Of a stretch of 64,000 nt of DNA, positions 25,094 to 33,879 are shown one piece after another. Source of the DNA: Io17-Chloro-G2 sp965226915 (lineage in GTDB: Bacteria; Chloroflexota; Dehalococcoidia; Lucifugimonadales; UBA3495). The notes under the pieces were generated by a model, which was not told the origin of the DNA, searched no databases, and saw nothing but the letters and a program-made list of their open reading frames with translations. The stretch covers positions 248,001 through 312,000 of the forward strand of contig CBDDEJ010000007.1 in assembly GCA_965226915.1 (NCBI GenBank), read 5' to 3'. Both the position numbers and the translations under genes were made by a program. Numbering within the stretch: the stretch's first letter is position 1; each line of letters starts with the position of its first letter.

Positions 25094-25355
25094 CCGTACT
25101 GTCCTCCTGGTTGTCTGGGTCTAGCTGACCTTTGTCCGATGGCGCCATTGGCGGTTCTGCGTGGCGGACCGTCACCATCAAGTACATTCCTATCAATATT
25201 ACAACGCCGCCGCCCAATCCTAAAGGAACTCCGGTCCCCAGATCGCCCGCCTGGAATCCCCGGTAGATCAGCAAAAAACCTGCCGCCAGGGCTCCGTAGG
25301 CCAGTAGCCGGCCTAAAATCCCTTTGACTAAGTACCTTAGGACTGAATTACCCAT
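25059..25355 (-). CDS. Small membrane protein inside the TPP gene cluster
   Basis: A 98-residue protein with two hydrophobic helices (about residues 14-32 and 45-63), an N-terminal basic stretch and a polar, acidic C-terminal tail (APSDKGQLDPDNQEDSTG). It lies between two TPP beta-type genes, on the same strand, and overlaps the downstream one by 35 bp. No family is recognised. Confidence 0.55.
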   Translation of the reverse strand: MGNSVLRYLVKGILGRLLAYGALAAGFLLIYRGFQAGDLGTGVPLGLGGGVVILIGMYLMVTVRHAEPPMAPSDKGQLDPDNQEDSTGDPIDRSNKGG

Positions 25356-25512
25356 GTTGGTCTATTCGTTTTGATTCCAAATACAAAATGATACGAGGCG
25401 GTGACTCGTTCACCGCCTCGGTTGGGTGCTGTGGCCGTTTCCATGAGACCCGAAATGGAGACCCGAAATGCAATGGGCACTCGTGGCGGTGGCCTTGGAC
25501 GGCGGTCCCGGG

Positions 25513-26103
25513 TTAACCTTTTGCCAGGGCTTCTGGGAGCTCCTTGAACGCGGTGAGCACCGACCGGGTTGGCCTGGGCCGGTTCTCCACCGCCGTGTTT
25601 TCGATCTCTGGCGTGACCGCCAGACGGACGAACACGGGCCCTGTGGCAGCTAGCGCCTGGTCGATCCCAGTCGCCAGGTCTTCCAGGTTGTCGAAGTTAA
25701 AGACAGCGGCATAGCCGGCGCCTTTGGCCATCTCTTCCCAGTCGGCGCGGCCCGTGCCGGGAACCGGCTGACCTCCGGTGACGGCGTACACGCCGTTGTC
25801 GAAAAGGAAGTGGTACAGGTTGGTCGGCGCTTTGCTGGCCACGGTCACCATGCTGCCCAGGTTCATCAATAGACTGCCGTCTCCATCCAGCACCACGATC
25901 TTTCGCTGCGGCTGGGCCAGGGCGAGGCCCAACGCCACCGAGGAAGCCTTGCTCATGGCCCCGGATATGGGGAAGTCCAGCTTCTCGTTGGAGGTTATGG
26001 TGGGCAGACCGAAGCTGACGTTGTTGGCGTTCATGGTGGCGACAAACACGGCGTCACCGCGCTTGCTGTCGATAATCTTGACCGCTTCTGTGTTGTTTAT
26101 CAT
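25513..26103 (-). CDS. TPP-binding decarboxylase, beta subunit
   Basis: A 196-residue C-domain subunit with an intact TPP motif: VVLDGDGSLLMNLGSM near residue 71, then NLYHFLFDNGVYAVTGGQ near 94. This matches the beta chain of two-subunit decarboxylases such as sulfopyruvate decarboxylase (ComE) or phosphonopyruvate decarboxylase-like enzymes. The alpha chain is encoded 42 bp upstream. Substrate is a 2-oxo acid by family; the exact one cannot be told. Confidence 0.8.
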   Translation of the reverse strand: MINNTEAVKIIDSKRGDAVFVATMNANNVSFGLPTITSNEKLDFPISGAMSKASSVALGLALAQPQRKIVVLDGDGSLLMNLGSMVTVASKAPTNLYHFLFDNGVYAVTGGQPVPGTGRADWEEMAKGAGYAAVFNFDNLEDLATGIDQALAATGPVFVRLAVTPEIENTAVENRPRPTRSVLTAFKELPEALAKG

Positions 26104-26145
26104 TGCCTGTTTATCTCCAGCAGAATATATCTTCGGCAGAGTTGG

Positions 26146-26652
26146 TTAAGTGCCGAACTCGGTTCCCACCAGCACGGCCACCGGTCTCTGGTTGCGGTCG
26201 GCCTCCGCCAAAGCGAGGCTGATGCGGTCGGCGTCGTCATCGGTTTCAATCAGGTAGTAGTTGATGCCCCAGGCGTGAAGTATATGCTCGATGAATTTGG
26301 CCGCCGAATCGTTGGTCAGGCCGTGGCGGCTCCAACCCCGGTAACCGACAAGCATCACCAAGGGCTGATGGACGTCGAGGCCTAGCCCCCGGATGGAATC
26401 GCCCGACTCGAAGATGCCGGTGTTTTGGATCAACACCACGGGCTTCTTGCCGCCGACCCATAATCCGGCCGCGATTGCCATGGTTTCGCCTTCCCGGCAG
26501 ACGGGCACCAAGTCCAGAGTCGGCTCTCCGGTCAGGAGCTCGTACATGAAGTTGGTCTCGCTGTCGGGAAGCCACACCACATGGGTGACGTCATTCTTCT
26601 TCAACTCGTTGATGATCGCCGCTGGGTGGATCACCGCATCCTGTGTAGTCAT
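26146..26652 (-). CDS. TPP-dependent decarboxylase, alpha subunit
   Basis: A 168-residue PYR-domain subunit with the activating glutamate in VCREGETMAIAAGLWVGGK near residue 58 and a substrate-side loop VLIQNTGIFESGDSIRG. It pairs with the beta gene downstream. A longer ORF reaches 26730, but ATG 26652 (MTTQDAVIHPAA) follows a perfect AGGAGA ribosome site, so that start is chosen. Together the cluster 26652-24524 would make an alpha-beta enzyme plus a second beta-like chain. Confidence 0.8.
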   Translation of the reverse strand: MTTQDAVIHPAAIINELKKNDVTHVVWLPDSETNFMYELLTGEPTLDLVPVCREGETMAIAAGLWVGGKKPVVLIQNTGIFESGDSIRGLGLDVHQPLVMLVGYRGWSRHGLTNDSAAKFIEHILHAWGINYYLIETDDDADRISLALAEADRNQRPVAVLVGTEFGT

Positions 26653-26770
26653 CGAGTCTCCTTGATAGAGGCTAGGTCTAGAATCGTGGGAAAGCAGATA
26701 TGTATGGGGCTTTAGGTTGGACTGGGCCATTATAGGCAGCCTGGGGAATGGCGGTCAACAAACAACGGGC

Positions 26771-27193
26771 CTAGGCGTTTCCGGCCCACCTGACCCAAGG
26801 AAGGTTCACCGTGTTGACCAACCTGCGGTCTAAGGTCCACAACTCGCAGTCCTCGGCCTGAGCCGCCGCCAGGTACATGGCATCGTAGACTCTGGGTAGG
26901 TTATGGAGTTTGGCTAGAGCCCATGCCGGTATGTGAAGGTCGCTGCGAATACTCAATGAAATATTCATATCGCGGAAAGTGTTGAATGCCAAGTCACCCT
27001 CTTCAGGTGTAATCCTTCCAGAGAATAGTGCTTGGCGAAGAACGGATGGGACCTCGGCGTACAGAAGGGGCGGAGCGAACGGGGTATCATGTTTTTCCAA
27101 CCACTGGAACCAAAGGGATTCCACTCGCTCGTTCTGTTCACCGGGGAGAAGCCGGCTAAGAATGACGTTGGCGTCCACGCATACCCTGGCCAT
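26771..27193 (-). CDS. PIN-domain ribonuclease toxin (VapC-like)
   Basis: A 140-residue PIN domain. Acidic residues expected for metal binding appear at VCVDANVIL (start), in AEVPSVLRQALFSG (Glu near 47), in YDAMYLAAAQAEDCELWTLDRRL (Asp near 100 and 118). Such proteins cleave tRNA or rRNA and are held by an antitoxin. The gene upstream ends 2 bp before this ATG and encodes a small DNA-binding protein, giving a standard two-gene toxin-antitoxin unit. Confidence 0.85.
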   Translation of the reverse strand: MARVCVDANVILSRLLPGEQNERVESLWFQWLEKHDTPFAPPLLYAEVPSVLRQALFSGRITPEEGDLAFNTFRDMNISLSIRSDLHIPAWALAKLHNLPRVYDAMYLAAAQAEDCELWTLDRRLVNTVNLPWVRWAGNA

Positions 27194-27195
27194 GA

Positions 27196-27483
27196 TCAGG
27201 GATGGCTCCGGCGATCCTCTTCAAGCAACTCGACAATGTCGAACGATCCCACCCTGGCCCTAATGCGCTCCCGGTTAGCCCTCGCTCGTTCAATGACCTC
27301 TTGCTGGCTGGGTTTGTTTTTGGCGCCGCGAAAGATATCCAGGTCCCGGCGGGTCACAAACCACTGCATGCCAAGTTTTCGAGCGGGAAGCTTCCCTTCC
27401 CTCACGTAACGCCGCACCTGTTCTAGGGACCGGCCAAGCTCCTGAGCCACTTGGTTCAGCTTTAGATCTTCTTCTGGAGCCAT
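27196..27483 (-). CDS. HTH (excisionase-type) antitoxin
   Basis: A 95-residue protein whose first half is a MerR/excisionase-like helix-turn-helix (KLNQVAQELGRSLEQVRRYVREGKLPARKLGMQWFV cut at the wing). The second half is charged and helical (SQQEVIERARANRERIRARVG), suited to wrap the PIN toxin. It lies 2 bp upstream of the toxin gene, so the two are co-transcribed. A palindrome just before its start is the likely autoregulatory site. Confidence 0.8.
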   Translation of the reverse strand: MAPEEDLKLNQVAQELGRSLEQVRRYVREGKLPARKLGMQWFVTRRDLDIFRGAKNKPSQQEVIERARANRERIRARVGSFDIVELLEEDRRSHP

Positions 27484-27498
27484 TATTGTATCCTTGTA

Positions 27499-27516
27499 GT
27501 TGTTGTAGGCAACAAC
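27499..27516. promoter_or_regulatory. Palindromic operator of the toxin-antitoxin pair
   Basis: GTTGTTG-TAGG-CAACAAC is a perfect inverted repeat 15 bp upstream of the antitoxin start. The position fits autorepression by the antitoxin or the complex. Confidence 0.55.
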
Positions 27517-27631
27517 ATCATATCAGGAAATCGGTTGAGGTCAATGTCTATGATTGTGAACCGTCACGCCTCGAGTTCTCACACAAGCGGCTCATGGTGT
27601 CGTTAATCCTTTGAACCTCGATCGTGAGAGG

Positions 27632-28724
27632 TTAAGCCCGGAGGATCTCCCGCCGCGACAGCACCCGCTCCATCAAGGGCCGCATGCCCAGCTCGCTGGA
27701 GATGGCCAGGGACTCGTAGAGCATTGCTCCCAACGAATACAGGTCAGACCAGGGTGTGACATCGCCGCCCATGGCCTGCTCCGGAGGCATGTACGACACG
27801 GTTCCGACCATCATGCCCTCAGTGGTCAGCCGGGAGCGGTCTAGTGCTACGGCTAGTCCGAAGTCGCCTATCTTGGCCACACCATCCGAAGTTATCCATA
27901 CGTTGCCGGGCTTCAGGTCCCGGTGGACGATGCCCCGGCTGTGGGCGAACTCAAGGCCTCGGCAGGTCTCGACGGCAATGCTGTTACCCTGCTCCAGGGT
28001 AAGGCGGTGGCCTTCAGCATCCTCTATGATCCTTTCTACATCACCGCCGCCCATCAGCTCCGTCACCATGTAGGGCTGGTCTTGTTCTTCTCCAAGGACG
28101 AAGACGGTGACGATGTGGGGATGGGAGCCCAGCCGGCCCATTGCCTGGGCCTCACGCTTGATTCGGGTGCGGGAGGTTTCGTCCAGGCCTTCAGTCTTGA
28201 TAAGGGCAAATGCTACCTCCCGGTCCAGCAGCGTGTCCTGGGCCAGGTAGACCTTTTTCTTTCCGCCCTCGCCTAGAAACTCGGACGGAAACCCCGATTC
28301 TCTCCAAGCTGCCGTTTTCTTAGCGACGATTGTCGATGTAACAGTGGGTTCTTGAACCGTATTACAGACACTATCATGCCACATAAGACTATAATACGTC
28401 TGTCTGGCGTAGCGCGAAACCCGGCCAATGGCTTTCCGGCCAGACCTCTAGGAAGCGCTTTACTTGGTAGCGGGCGTTAGCGAAGCCGGTGGGCTCAGGG
28501 GGCGAGGTTGGCGGGGGAGGAAGTGGCTGAGTCGATGGCGCGGTCGGACTTGCTTGGGCGCGTTCCGCGGCCGCTAGGAAAGCCAAGCCATCGGCGTTAT
28601 CCGGGTCGAAGGCCAACACTGCTTGAGCGCGGTCGCCGACCGTTCCCCAATCCAACCGGGAAACCGCCTCTTCGGCTTCATCTAGCAGGCGGTCGATCTG
28701 TCGCTGGGCACGCTCGCTGGCCAT
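27632..28724 (-). pseudogene. Ser/Thr protein kinase gene split by MITE B and internally deleted
   Basis: The N-terminal piece (28724 down to 28448) has a helical leader (MASERAQRQIDRLLDEAEEAV), a Pro-rich linker and the start of a kinase domain (YQVKRFL). MITE B then interrupts. After the element the frame resumes with GEGGKKKVYLAQD, the catalytic lysine region EVAFALIK, HRDLKPGNVWI and GDFGLAVAL, and an APE-like PPEQAMGG. After LGAMLYE the sequence jumps to SLAISSELGMRPLMERVLSRREILRA, which looks like the tail of a large ATPase-TPR protein, so the middle has been deleted in frame. Removing the element with one CTAG restores R-F-L-G-E-G. Confidence 0.8.
28277..28447. mobile_element. MITE B, copy 2, inside the kinase gene
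   Basis: The 171-bp element in inverse orientation relative to copy 1 (12948-13118) differs from it at one base. CTAG flanks it at 28273-28276 and 28448-28451. Since the undisrupted kinase needs only one CTAG (CGC TTC CTA GGC), the second is a target duplication. Confidence 0.88.
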
Positions 28725-28868
28725 GGTGGGATGTTAGCGCAGCTTGGTTGGCCTTGTCTATCCAGCGAAATTGATGGTGTCTGCGTGCGTCTCCAGCCGC
28801 CGGCGGCGCGAAAGGGGCACATTTGGCCGATTTATGGGAGGCGCTTTCAGCTTCGGGTCACACGAGGA

Positions 28869-30254
28869 TCAAAACTCTGCGTTTTTTGGAGTTCTGGGGA
28901 ATGGGCTGACATCTCTGATGTTGGGAACGCCGGTGACGAACTGGACGGTGCGCTCAAAGCCCAGCCCAAAGCCGGAATGGGGGACGGTCCCGTATTTTCG
29001 CAGATCCAGGTACCACCAATATGCTTCCTCGGGGAGCCCCGCCTTTCTCAGCCGCTCCAGCAATACGTCACCCCTTTCTTCCCGCTGGCTGCCGCCGATG
29101 ATCTCGCCTATCCCGGGGACCAACACGTCTAAAGCCCGAACGGTTTTGCCATCGTCGTTTTCGCGCATGTAAAACGCCTTTATCTCCATGGGGTAATCTG
29201 TGACGATCACCGGGCGTCCCACCCGTTTCTCGGTCAGGTACCTCTCGTGCTCCGATTGAAGGTCCAAACCCCACGCCACGGGATATTCAAAACTCTCGCC
29301 GGACTTGATCAGGATATCCACCGCTTCAGTGTAGGTGAGCCGCTCGAAGTTGGTATTTACGATGCCCTCCAGGGTGGAAATGGCGTCGTCTTTGTACCAG
29401 CGGTTGAAAAATGCCATGTCCTCGCCGCAATTCTTCAGCACCTCAGAAAAGATATGTTTCAGGAAATCTTCGGCTAGTTCCGCCAAGCCATCCAGATCGC
29501 AGAACGCGACCTCGGGCTCCACCATCCAGAATTCGGCCAGATGCCGCGAGGTGTTGGAGTTTTCCGCCCGGAAGGTTGGCCCAAAGGTGTAAACGTCGGA
29601 CATGCCCAGGGCGAATATCTCCGCCTCCAACTGGCCGCTGACGGTGAGGAACGCCGGTTTTCCGAAGAAATCCTCCTCGTTATTCACGGCGCCGTCCTTT
29701 ATGGGCAGGTCATCCAGGTTCAGGGTGGTCACTCGGAACATCTCGCCGGCCCCCTCGGCATCGCTTGCCGTGATCATGGGAGCTTGGATGAATAGATAGC
29801 CGCGGCTCTGGAAAAACCCGTGGATGTATTGGGACATCTGATTGCGGATGCGGGCCATGGCGCCGAAGGTATTTGTGCGGGGCCTGAGGTGAGCGATCTC
29901 CCGGAGGAATTCCGGGGTGTGGCGCTTTTTCTGCAACGGGTAGGTCTCGGGGTCAGCTTGGCCCAACACCTCGATGCTGGTGGCCTGCACTTCGTATTTC
30001 TGGCCTTTGCCCAGGGATTCGGCCAAGGCGCCCAATACGCTGACACTGCAACCGGTGTTTAACGAGTCCACTATTTTGTAGGCGGGAAGTGACTCGTCAA
30101 CGACAATCTGAAGGTCGGCCAGGGTGGAGCCGTCGCTGATTTGGACGAACGCGACGTTCTTGGAGGAGCGGCGGGTCTTCACCCAACCCTGCACCAGCAC
30201 ATCGCCCCCAGCCTGCTCGCGGTTCAAAAGATCCTTGATCTTGCTGCGTTGCAT
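28869..30254 (-). CDS. asnS: Asparaginyl-tRNA synthetase
   Basis: A 461-residue class II synthetase. An N-terminal OB-fold (VLVQGWVKTRRSSKNVAFVQISDGS) binds the anticodon. The catalytic core has EFWMVEPEVAFCDLDG (motif 2 region), YPMEIKAFYMREND, and the C-terminal motif 3 FGLGFERTVQFVTGVPNIRDVSPFPRTP typical of AsnRS. An ORF reaches 30317, but ATG 30254 follows GGGAGGGA and fits the family start (MQRSKIKDLLN). The nearby gatCA genes show that this organism also has an amidotransferase route for Gln or Asn. Confidence 0.93.
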   Translation of the reverse strand: MQRSKIKDLLNREQAGGDVLVQGWVKTRRSSKNVAFVQISDGSTLADLQIVVDESLPAYKIVDSLNTGCSVSVLGALAESLGKGQKYEVQATSIEVLGQADPETYPLQKKRHTPEFLREIAHLRPRTNTFGAMARIRNQMSQYIHGFFQSRGYLFIQAPMITASDAEGAGEMFRVTTLNLDDLPIKDGAVNNEEDFFGKPAFLTVSGQLEAEIFALGMSDVYTFGPTFRAENSNTSRHLAEFWMVEPEVAFCDLDGLAELAEDFLKHIFSEVLKNCGEDMAFFNRWYKDDAISTLEGIVNTNFERLTYTEAVDILIKSGESFEYPVAWGLDLQSEHERYLTEKRVGRPVIVTDYPMEIKAFYMRENDDGKTVRALDVLVPGIGEIIGGSQREERGDVLLERLRKAGLPEEAYWWYLDLRKYGTVPHSGFGLGFERTVQFVTGVPNIRDVSPFPRTPKNAEF

Positions 30255-30453
30255 GGCGTCCCTCCCGCGTGGATATTTTAGCACCGGGCGGATTAAGCTG
30301 GAAATAGAGCCGAGCAAGTCATTTCGCCGTTGAATCTAGATTTTGGTTTCGTAAAATCGGGAGAGAGTCCGCAGACTGCCAAGAGATGTTCGGAGATGTT
30401 CAATGAGGTGCCCTGGGCAGCTTGGTAATGTTGGGCTACATTAGAAAGAATAT

Positions 30454-30758
30454 ATGGCTAAAGAAAAGCTGACGCCGGTACACCCGGGCGAAATCCTGCT
30501 CGAGGAGTTCTTGAATCCACTTGGACTCAGCCATTATAGGGTGTCAAAGGACATTGGGGTTCAGGGGCTCGCCGTATCAACGAGATCGTTCACGGCAATC
30601 GGGCGGTGACCGCCGACACCGCCCTCCGGCTTGCACGGTACTTCGGCACGTCCGAGGGTTTTTGGATGAATCTTCAGGGGCATTACGACTTGGAGATGGC
30701 CACGGACTGCATGGGAGATCGTGTGGCCGACGAAGTGAAAGTGCTGGAGCGATCCTGA
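30454..30758 (+). pseudogene. HigA-type antitoxin, frameshifted and without a toxin gene
   Basis: The first frame reads MAKEKLTPVHPGEILLEEFLNP, LGLSHYRVSKDIGV, then derails. In the next frame the expected continuation follows: RRINEIVHGNRAVTADTALRLARYFGTSEGFWMNLQ and a normal end at 30758. One base is missing near 30561-30570, next to a GGGG run. The parts together form an XRE-family helix-turn-helix antitoxin of the HigA/VapI type. No HigB toxin ORF is seen on either side, so it is an orphan remnant. Confidence 0.8.
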
Positions 30759-30820
30759 TTGGCCCAACTTATACCTGAACGACTTCTACACTTGGAGATC
30801 TTTAAGAAACCGTCACCAGG

Positions 30821-32278
30821 CTACAACACCGGCCACGCCTCGTGCCACTCCGTCGCCTGCTCGTAGGCGTGGGCGGCGCGCAGCAGCGTTTCTTCCGATA
30901 GGTGTGGGCCGATCAGCTGCATACCGACCGGGAGGCCTTGGGAAAAGCCGCAACGTATCGAGATCGAGGGGAGGCCTGCGATGTTGATGGGCAAAGTGCA
31001 AACGTCGATCAGGTACATCTGTACCGGGTCGCCGGTTTTGTCTCCCAGCGGGAATGCGGCCACGGGTGAGGTGGGTGTGACCAGGGCGTCCACTGTCTCA
31101 AAGACCCGAGCGAAGTCTTCCCGGATCAACGTGCGTACCTGCTGGGCCTTCAGGTAATAAGCGTCGTAGTAGCCGCTGGACAGAGCATAGGTCCCTAGCA
31201 TGATCCGGCGTTTTACTTCCGGGCCAAACCCGAATTGCCGCGTCTTTGACATGGCTTCCACCATGTCGGTCGTGTCCTGGAAGGAATAGCCGTACTTAAC
31301 TCCGTCATAGCGCGAAAGGTTGGCCGAACATTCGGATGGCGCGATGATGTAGTAGCAGGCCAGGGCGTACTTGGTGGTGGGCAGGGAAACGGGTTCGACA
31401 GTGGCGCCCAAATCTTCCAACGCTTTGATTCCGGCCTGGACCGCATCGCGGACTCCGGGCTCCATCCCGTCGACGAAATACTCTTCTGGCACGCCGATGC
31501 GCAGACCTGCTATGTCTTGGTTTAGAGCGGCTGTGTAGTCTTTGCCCCCCTGGGGCAGCGATGTGGAATCTTTTGGGTCGTGGCCGGTGATGGCGTTTAG
31601 CACCAAAGCGCAATCGGTGACATCCCGCGTGATTGGCCCGATCTGGTCCAACGACGATGCGAAGGCCACCAATCCGTACCTGCTGACCAGACCATAAGTA
31701 GGTTTCATCCCGACCACGCCGCATAACGACGCGGGTTGGCGCACGCTGCCGCCGGTGTCGGATCCCAGGGCGTAAGTGGCTTCTTGGGCGGCTACGCAAG
31801 CCGCGCCTCCCCCGCTGCTGCCGCCGGGGACCCTGGTGAGGTCCCAGGGATTGTGGGTGGGATGAAACGCTGAATTCTCGGTGGAAGACCCCATGGCGAA
31901 CTCGTCCATGTTGCCCTTGCCCACCATGACCGCGCCCTGCTGGTATAACTTGTCCACCACGGTGGCGTTGTACACCGGCACATAGTCTTTGAGCATTCGC
32001 GACCCGCAGGTGGTGGTGATCCCCCGGGTGGAGATTACGTCTTTGATCTGGACGGGAACGCCGGTCAACGGCCCGGCCTGTCCATCGGCGATGCGCTGGT
32101 CGGCCTGCCTAGCCTGCTCCAAGGCCTGTTCTTCGGTGATTGCCAGGAAGGATTGGACCCGGTCTTCCACATGATGAATACGGTCCAGACAATCCTGGGT
32201 AAGCTCGGCAGAGCTTATTTCCTTCGCGGTCAGGCGGCGATGGGCTTCATGGATGGTCAACTGGTGCAGGCCGGCCAC
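30821..32278 (-). CDS. gatA: Glutamyl-tRNA(Gln)/aspartyl-tRNA(Asn) amidotransferase subunit A
   Basis: A 485-residue amidase that releases ammonia from glutamine for transamidation of mischarged tRNA. The Ser-cisSer-Lys triad is visible: Lys in PVQIKDVIS near residue 76, the glycine-rich GGSSGGGAACVAA near 153 and SDTGGSVRQPASLCG near 174. Length and the C-terminal domain are normal. It overlaps gatC by one base, so the two are coupled. gatB is not in the window. Confidence 0.95.
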   Translation of the reverse strand: MAGLHQLTIHEAHRRLTAKEISSAELTQDCLDRIHHVEDRVQSFLAITEEQALEQARQADQRIADGQAGPLTGVPVQIKDVISTRGITTTCGSRMLKDYVPVYNATVVDKLYQQGAVMVGKGNMDEFAMGSSTENSAFHPTHNPWDLTRVPGGSSGGGAACVAAQEATYALGSDTGGSVRQPASLCGVVGMKPTYGLVSRYGLVAFASSLDQIGPITRDVTDCALVLNAITGHDPKDSTSLPQGGKDYTAALNQDIAGLRIGVPEEYFVDGMEPGVRDAVQAGIKALEDLGATVEPVSLPTTKYALACYYIIAPSECSANLSRYDGVKYGYSFQDTTDMVEAMSKTRQFGFGPEVKRRIMLGTYALSSGYYDAYYLKAQQVRTLIREDFARVFETVDALVTPTSPVAAFPLGDKTGDPVQMYLIDVCTLPINIAGLPSISIRCGFSQGLPVGMQLIGPHLSEETLLRAAHAYEQATEWHEAWPVL

Positions 32279-32580
32279 TACTCTTCCTCCAGCACGGCTT
32301 TGACGCGGAAGAACTCTCCTTCTTGCCGCGGGGCGTTGCTTAACACATCTTCAAACGGCGCCGATTCTTCGGGAATGTCATCCCGCATGACCCCGGCTTC
32401 TCCTGAATCGCCGGCAGCGTGGCCCGTGGGGCTGACTCCCGCGGTGTCAACTTCCGCCAGTATCTGGAATTGTTCCAGAATATTGGAGAGCTGGTCTTGA
32501 AAGCCCTCCAATTCCTGATCTGTGAGTCCGATTCGGGCCAGGGTTGCCATGTGCTGGACTTCTTGCCGGTCCAGGGGCAT
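32278..32580 (-). CDS. gatC: Amidotransferase subunit C
   Basis: A 100-residue subunit that stabilises GatA on GatB. The typical start MPLDRQEVQHMATLARIGLTDQELEGFQDQLSNIL (helical half, split here for length) and the extended C-terminal half with VMRDDIPEESAPFEDVLSNAP are present. Its stop overlaps the gatA start as TAATG. A GGAGG-containing leader precedes the ATG. Confidence 0.93.
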   Translation of the reverse strand: MPLDRQEVQHMATLARIGLTDQELEGFQDQLSNILEQFQILAEVDTAGVSPTGHAAGDSGEAGVMRDDIPEESAPFEDVLSNAPRQEGEFFRVKAVLEEE

Positions 32581-32624
32581 GATTTCGCCTCCTGTGGATT
32601 GCTCGTTCGCGTTTACGTTCGCGT

Positions 32625-33710
32625 TTAATGGTGGGAGTGGGAATCGTGTTCAGACTCCTGCCCATCGATCCCATCCGAGTGGTGTTCACCGGGCCTGGGA
32701 TGGTGTTCCTCGCCCGAGGTTTCCCGTGGGTCCACGTGTATGGTGGCGTTGGACAGATACTGCAAGCCGTGCAGGAGTTCATGATGCACCTGCTGGGCGA
32801 TGCCGTGTCCCTCTTCCACGGTGATGCTGGAACGAACGGCTATGTTTACTTCCGCCAGCATGCGATGCCCCAGCCAGCGGACGCGTACCTCCGATACATC
32901 GACTACTCCTGATGTCTCTTCGGCAACTTGGCGAACCTCATCCACTACTCCGGGCTCGACGCCGTCCAAAAGCCTGGCTAAAACCAGCTTGGCGGAAGAT
33001 ACCACGATTTTCAATATCGCCGCGCTGATCACCAGGCCTACGATGGGGTCGGCCAGGGGGTATCCCAGCCAAACGCCCAGAGCGCCCAGCAAAACCGCCA
33101 GGCTGGTGAAGCCGTCCACCCTGGCATGGTAGCCGTCGGCGATCAAGGCAGTGCTGGCGATCTCTTTTCCGATCTTGATGCGAAACAGGGCCACCGCTTC
33201 GTTGCCCAGGAATCCGATCAACGCCGCGGCCGCCACGGCCCAAAGGAACTCCACCGTTGGCGGGTCGGAAAGGCGGCTCGCCGATACGTAGGCAGCATAT
33301 ACACCGCTGGCGAGAATCACGCCTACGATGAAGAGCCCTGCCAAATCTTCGGCCCTGCCGTAACCGTAACTGAACCGTTTGGTCGGCGCCTTGCGGGTCA
33401 GGCTGAACGCGATCCATAAGGGAATCGCCGTCGCCGTCGCCGCGTCGCCAAAATTATGGACCGTATCGGCCAATAAGGCCACGCTGCCGGTAAGAACCAC
33501 CACCACAGTTTGCAACGCCGCCGTTGCCAGTAGTGCTATCAGCGACCACTTGGTGGCCCAGATTCCCCTGGCGCTGGCGAAGATCGCCGGGTCCACGCCA
33601 CCGTGGGTGTGCCCGTGGCGTTCGGTGTCTGCGCCGTGATCATGGGGAATCTGCGTTAAATTATTTCGCCTGCTGAACTTGCCGCTTTTCTTATGATTCC
33701 AATCTAACAC
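32625..33710 (-). CDS. Cation diffusion facilitator (CDF) metal exporter
   Basis: A 361-residue membrane protein with six predicted helices and a cytoplasmic C-terminal domain. Transport-site residues appear as DTVHNFGDA (His-x3-Asp) in helix 2 and DGYHARVDGF in helix 5. Histidine-rich tails lie at both ends (HDHGADTERHGHTHGG near residue 25; EEHHPRPGEHHSDG and a terminal SHSHH). CDF proteins exchange Zn(II), Co(II) or similar metals for protons. Zinc is plausible given the zur-znu operon nearby, but this is inference. Confidence 0.88.
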   Translation of the reverse strand: MLDWNHKKSGKFSRRNNLTQIPHDHGADTERHGHTHGGVDPAIFASARGIWATKWSLIALLATAALQTVVVVLTGSVALLADTVHNFGDAATATAIPLWIAFSLTRKAPTKRFSYGYGRAEDLAGLFIVGVILASGVYAAYVSASRLSDPPTVEFLWAVAAAALIGFLGNEAVALFRIKIGKEIASTALIADGYHARVDGFTSLAVLLGALGVWLGYPLADPIVGLVISAAILKIVVSSAKLVLARLLDGVEPGVVDEVRQVAEETSGVVDVSEVRVRWLGHRMLAEVNIAVRSSITVEEGHGIAQQVHHELLHGLQYLSNATIHVDPRETSGEEHHPRPGEHHSDGIDGQESEHDSHSHH

Positions 33711-33879
33711 CGGAGAAGCGCCCGGTGAAGGAAGATTTTTGGCGGATTAACCCTAAGATGAAGCCCGCCCGATTGGATGGCGCCGCCTAAATGGGATACC
33801 ATGATTTCCGGTCTCATCTATTATTCAAAAACAAGATAATCTTCTTTGCCTGCTCCAAAATTTGATCTCGTAACAATTG

